Source: Pycnococcus provasolii (lineage: Eukaryota; Chlorophyta; Pseudoscourfieldiophyceae; Pseudoscourfieldiales). From it: a stretch of 64,000 nucleotides of DNA. The translations under genes and the position numbers were made by a program. Positions within the stretch are counted from its first letter, which is position 1, and every line of letters starts with the position of its first letter. Of this stretch, positions 61,639 through 64,000 are shown in pieces. Below the pieces are notes generated by a model, which saw only the letters and a program-made list of their open reading frames with translations, was not told where the DNA came from and made no database searches. The stretch covers positions 434,001 through 498,000 of the forward strand of contig CP150553.1 in the NCBI GenBank assembly GCA_049487715.1, in the 5' to 3' direction.

Positions 61639-62310
61639 TTAGTACCTGTCGACGGGCATCAAATGGACTTCGCCAACACCCTCGCGTCTCACCACGACGT
61701 CGACCCTACTCATGCCGAACTGGTCCGCATTCACGTTCGCTGTCACCTTGCGCGTCAAAAAACCGCCATCGAGAACCGTCCCGCGCCGCTTGCCGCGACC
61801 GTGAGGGACTTTCGCGCGCAACTCAACGCCGGCGTCGTCCACGTACGTGAACACGAGGAACGGGTACAGCGGTTCGTCAAAGAGACCGAAGATCCATAAA
61901 CCTCCACCGTCGAGCGGATTCTCCGACTTCGCGTCTGGATCCTCGCAAAGAAGCCACCTTCCAAGTTCCGTTCCATCGTCGACAGTGCGCACAACGCCCT
62001 GCGGCGGCTCGTACCCTTCGTCGCAGTCGAATACCACGCGCGTCGTGTTTGCCGACTCGTCGTCCTTCATCTTCGTGCGCATCACCCACGTCGTCGTGGC
62101 GTCGAGCGTCGCCTTCGGGCCTGAGTATTTATCATCACCTTCCCCGTCGTCGTTGTCGTCGCTGGACCCTGGGTTCGAGAACGCCTTGAATAGGCACTGC
62201 GCGTGCACTGATCTGCTGTGCCTGCGAATAAAGGTGCTGAGAAAGCGCTTGCTCGAGGTCGATGAGCGCGCGTGCAATGAGCGCGTGGACGTGGACGTCG
62301 ATGGCGACAT
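61639..62310 (-). CDS. Conserved plastid-lineage protein of unknown function
   Basis: 223 residues from the ATG at 62310; the longer upstream frame begins with a non-ATG codon. The first 45 residues are Ser/Arg/Thr/His-rich without acidic residues, as in a plastid transit peptide. The mature part has the blocks DEGYEPPQGVVR, GRWLLCEDPDA, GGGLWIFGLFDEPLYPFLVF and VLDGGFLTRKV. I recall a similar pattern (YEPPxG, then GLWxWGLFKEPLYPF) in uncharacterised chloroplast proteins of plants and algae. No catalytic residues are evident. It follows MetRS on the same strand at 120 bp. Confidence 0.72.
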   Translation of the reverse strand: MSPSTSTSTRSLHARSSTSSKRFLSTFIRRHSRSVHAQCLFKAFSNPGSSDDNDDGEGDDKYSGPKATLDATTTWVMRTKMKDDESANTTRVVFDCDEGYEPPQGVVRTVDDGTELGRWLLCEDPDAKSENPLDGGGLWIFGLFDEPLYPFLVFTYVDDAGVELRAKVPHGRGKRRGTVLDGGFLTRKVTANVNADQFGMSRVDVVVRREGVGEVHLMPVDRY

Positions 62311-63616
62311 CGATCGCGATCGGAGGAGGAGGGAAAACGAGAATGATGCCAATCCCAAAAGGGGAAACCGCAACCAACTACCGCACCCCCCGAAATCTTC
62401 AGTTCTACTTGTTTGGGCCCGCCGCGGGATATCGGGGTTAGGGTACCCAGGCGCCAGGAATGTCGGGGACGGGGGAGGAGGAGGAGGGGGAGGAGGAGGA
62501 GAGGAGGAGGAGCATCGCCGCAGCCGCCAAGAGAGCTGCGCCGAGCTGTAGCAAGATGCCGAGCCAAAAGCTTGACGACTGCGGTGCACCACCAAATATC
62601 ACAATTGGGCGTACAATGCTTGCTCAGGTGGAATCGAAACCTTGGACTAAAGTGGGCACCTGCAGTAGTAAAATACGAGTAACTTAGTCCGCAACTTGCT
62701 CGCAACTATTGCGAGCTTAACCACTGCTTATGCAGCGAGTAGTTGGACCTTGTACACTTACGTGTAGCGCGCGAAGCGAGAACGCCAGCGCGAGGACTAC
62801 TCAGTGTTGTCGCGGCCGCCACGGTCGCGAAAACACCAAATAGTGCCAGGGGGAAGAAACCCCTGTATTCTGAAACCCCTTGGGGTGGAAGCTCTTGCAT
62901 CTCCTAATTATTTGCTAAGTCGGAGCTACAGGTCGAAGGACGAGGCGCCTCATAACGGAGATTTTGGTCGAAGGACGAGGCGCCTCATAACGGAGATTTT
63001 GGTCGAAAAAAGAATGGAACATCCCCCCTTTTTTTGAACGCCCTTGGGCAATTGACAGATGGATGGGGACACCTTGGTCGGTGGCTACAGGTCGGTGGAG
63101 GGGGCGCTTCATGGGGAGTTTGAAAAATTGCGGGATTGTTCGGGGCCAGAGGTCGGGCAACCTTTTTCTCCATCGGCAACCTTTTTTTGATCGGGGCTCT
63201 AGGTCGGAGGGAAGTGGGCAAATTTTGTTGGTCGGCGCCAAGGTCGGGAGGCATTGCCGCTCATCGCGCCTTTGTTGCGAGGGTCTCCAAGTCGGACGGA
63301 GAGGTCGGCAACATCTTTGTTGGTCGGGGCTCCAGGTCGGTGGGGGAAGGGTGGGTGGCATGGGTGGATTCGCAGTTCGGTGGGATGGGTGGTGTAGTCG
63401 AGGAGGGGGAATGTCTCTAAAAAATGGGGGTTTCAGCTCTAGGCCCCCGGCCACCTTATCCCCTAATACTAACCAAAACCCAAACCCCGAAACCGAACAC
63501 ACCCACCGACTGGGTTGGCCCATTCCCATACCCCCCCATACCCGGCCGAGCCCCATTCCCGCCCATTCCCCTGCCATTCCCCTGCCATTATTTTCACTTC
63601 TCGGCTTCTCGCCGCC
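62311..63616. other. Divergent intergenic region with degenerate GGTCGG repeats
   Basis: 1.3 kb between the plastid-lineage gene (-) and the BORCS8-like gene (+). It includes GGAGGA-rich sequence (62472-62512), a 35-bp repeat in two exact copies (62931-62965 and 62966-63000), and scattered AGGTCGG words from 63050 to 63350. No gene is recognised. Confidence 0.55.
62931..63010. repeat. 35-bp direct repeat, 2.2 copies
   Basis: GGTCGAAGGACGAGGCGCCT is followed by CATAACGGAGATTTT; two exact copies plus a partial third beginning at 63001. Confidence 0.93.
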
Positions 63617-64000
63617 ATGGACTGGGCTGAACCCACTGGACTGGACTGGGCGTACAGCTCACCGATTCGCTCGTCGCCGCTGAGTGGCGTCGTTCCGCCA
63701 ACGTCCAACTCGCCCAAGAAGAACACGGCGGAGGAACGAGCACATGTGCGCCGCAGCCAGCCCCACTCCGCGTTCGCAGCCTCCGTCGACTCCATGCTTG
63801 CGACGACCGAGCACTACGTCGCCCGGCTGGCGCACGAGCCGAGCGTGGGTTTGTACTACATTCAGGTACAATGCTTGCGTGCTTTTTTACTCTGAAATTT
63901 GAAGTGCTCGACGCTAACTGTACGAATTGATAAACAAATTGACAGGAACACGTGCATCGCAGCGTGCGTGCGTTGGAGAGAGAACGCGAGACGTTGAAAA
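63617..64000 (+). CDS. BORCS8: BORC complex subunit 8 homologue (3' end outside window)
   Basis: Exon 1 is 63617-63865 and exon 2 starts at 63946 and leaves the window; the 80-nt intron is in phase 0. After a Ser/Pro-rich 45-residue start, the coded protein contains FAASVDSMLATTEHYVARL, then HEPSVGLYYIQ joined across the intron to EHVHRSVRALE. EPSV-LY--QEHV-RS is the hallmark of BORCS8 (MEF2BNB), a small helical subunit of BORC, which recruits Arl8 and kinesin to lysosomes. About 70 further residues are expected beyond the edge. Confidence 0.82.
63866..63945 (+). other. Spliceosomal intron
   Basis: 80 nt, donor GTACAATG, CTAAC branch-like word at 63914-63918, acceptor TTGACAG. Confidence 0.9.

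Noticed and set aside
1-64000. Bacterial origin of the sequence
   Set aside because: Spliceosomal introns, eukaryotic RPL17, RPP30, BORCS8, DRC8 and a MetRS with GST-like and EMAPII-like domains exclude it.

Overview
The window looks like nuclear DNA of a unicellular photosynthetic eukaryote, most likely a small flagellated green alga of prasinophyte type; another plastid-bearing lineage cannot be excluded. Supporting points are a plastid NADPH-thioredoxin reductase C with a long Ser-rich leader, an AP2 transcription factor, a plastid-type glucokinase, a conserved plastid-lineage protein, eukaryotic RPL17, RPP30, GlnRS and MetRS, an axonemal N-DRC subunit (DRC8-like), a lysosome-positioning BORC subunit, and telomere-like CCCTAA/TTAGGG tracts. 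The genome is compact and intron-poor: I see 26 protein genes, 22 readable without a clear intron and four with one short GT-AG intron (80-104 nt). Genes alternate strands, so divergent and convergent pairs dominate. I recognised no tRNA, rRNA, snRNA, transposon or CRISPR.

Layout. 1-13052 (-) is one giant LRR plus coiled-coil gene running off the left edge. It contains a tandemly duplicated coiled-coil module and two arrays (22 and 11 copies) of a peptide resembling the dynein light chain LC8 recognition motif; its frame is broken once near 5145. 14787-17852 (+) is an ammonium transporter fused to two class III nucleotide cyclase domains. 18127-26506 holds an unknown protein, a rhodanese, a DOT1-like methyltransferase, two unknown proteins and RPP30. 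26736-32945 holds a secreted protein, an AP2 factor, a secreted SOD-like/trypsin fusion (frame broken once) and a GIY-YIG-like/prolyl-hydroxylase fusion. 34090-41345 holds DRC8, RPL17, glucokinase and an Atg22-like transporter. 41466-53102 holds a membrane coiled-coil protein, GlnRS, a lipid-anchored EF-hand protein, a DUF1826 protein, and a second EF-hand protein in which a nearly identical EF-hand module is fused to a 5'-nucleotidase. 53181-64000 holds a SulP transporter, NTRC, MetRS (frame broken near its N terminus), a plastid-lineage protein and the start of a BORCS8 homologue.

How the genes work together. There are no operons and most neighbours are unrelated housekeeping genes. Three loose themes recur. 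The first is nutrient or second-messenger sensing at membranes: Amt-cyclase, the two EF-hand proteins, SulP. The second is cilium and microtubule-motor biology: the putative LC8 hub, DRC8, BORCS8. The third is plastid metabolism: NTRC, glucokinase, the plastid-lineage protein. The most unusual items are the Amt-cyclase fusion, in which one cyclase domain keeps the metal ligands and the other keeps the transition-state Asn/Arg, and the LC8-like motif arrays.

Tandem arrays cluster in divergent promoter gaps: telomere-like arrays at 19733-19886 and 33120-33236, a 92-bp array at 43538-43966, and a 12-bp array at 13058-13126. Four otherwise convincing genes carry single 1-nt frame breaks at short repeats or runs, which suggests residual assembly indels rather than biology.
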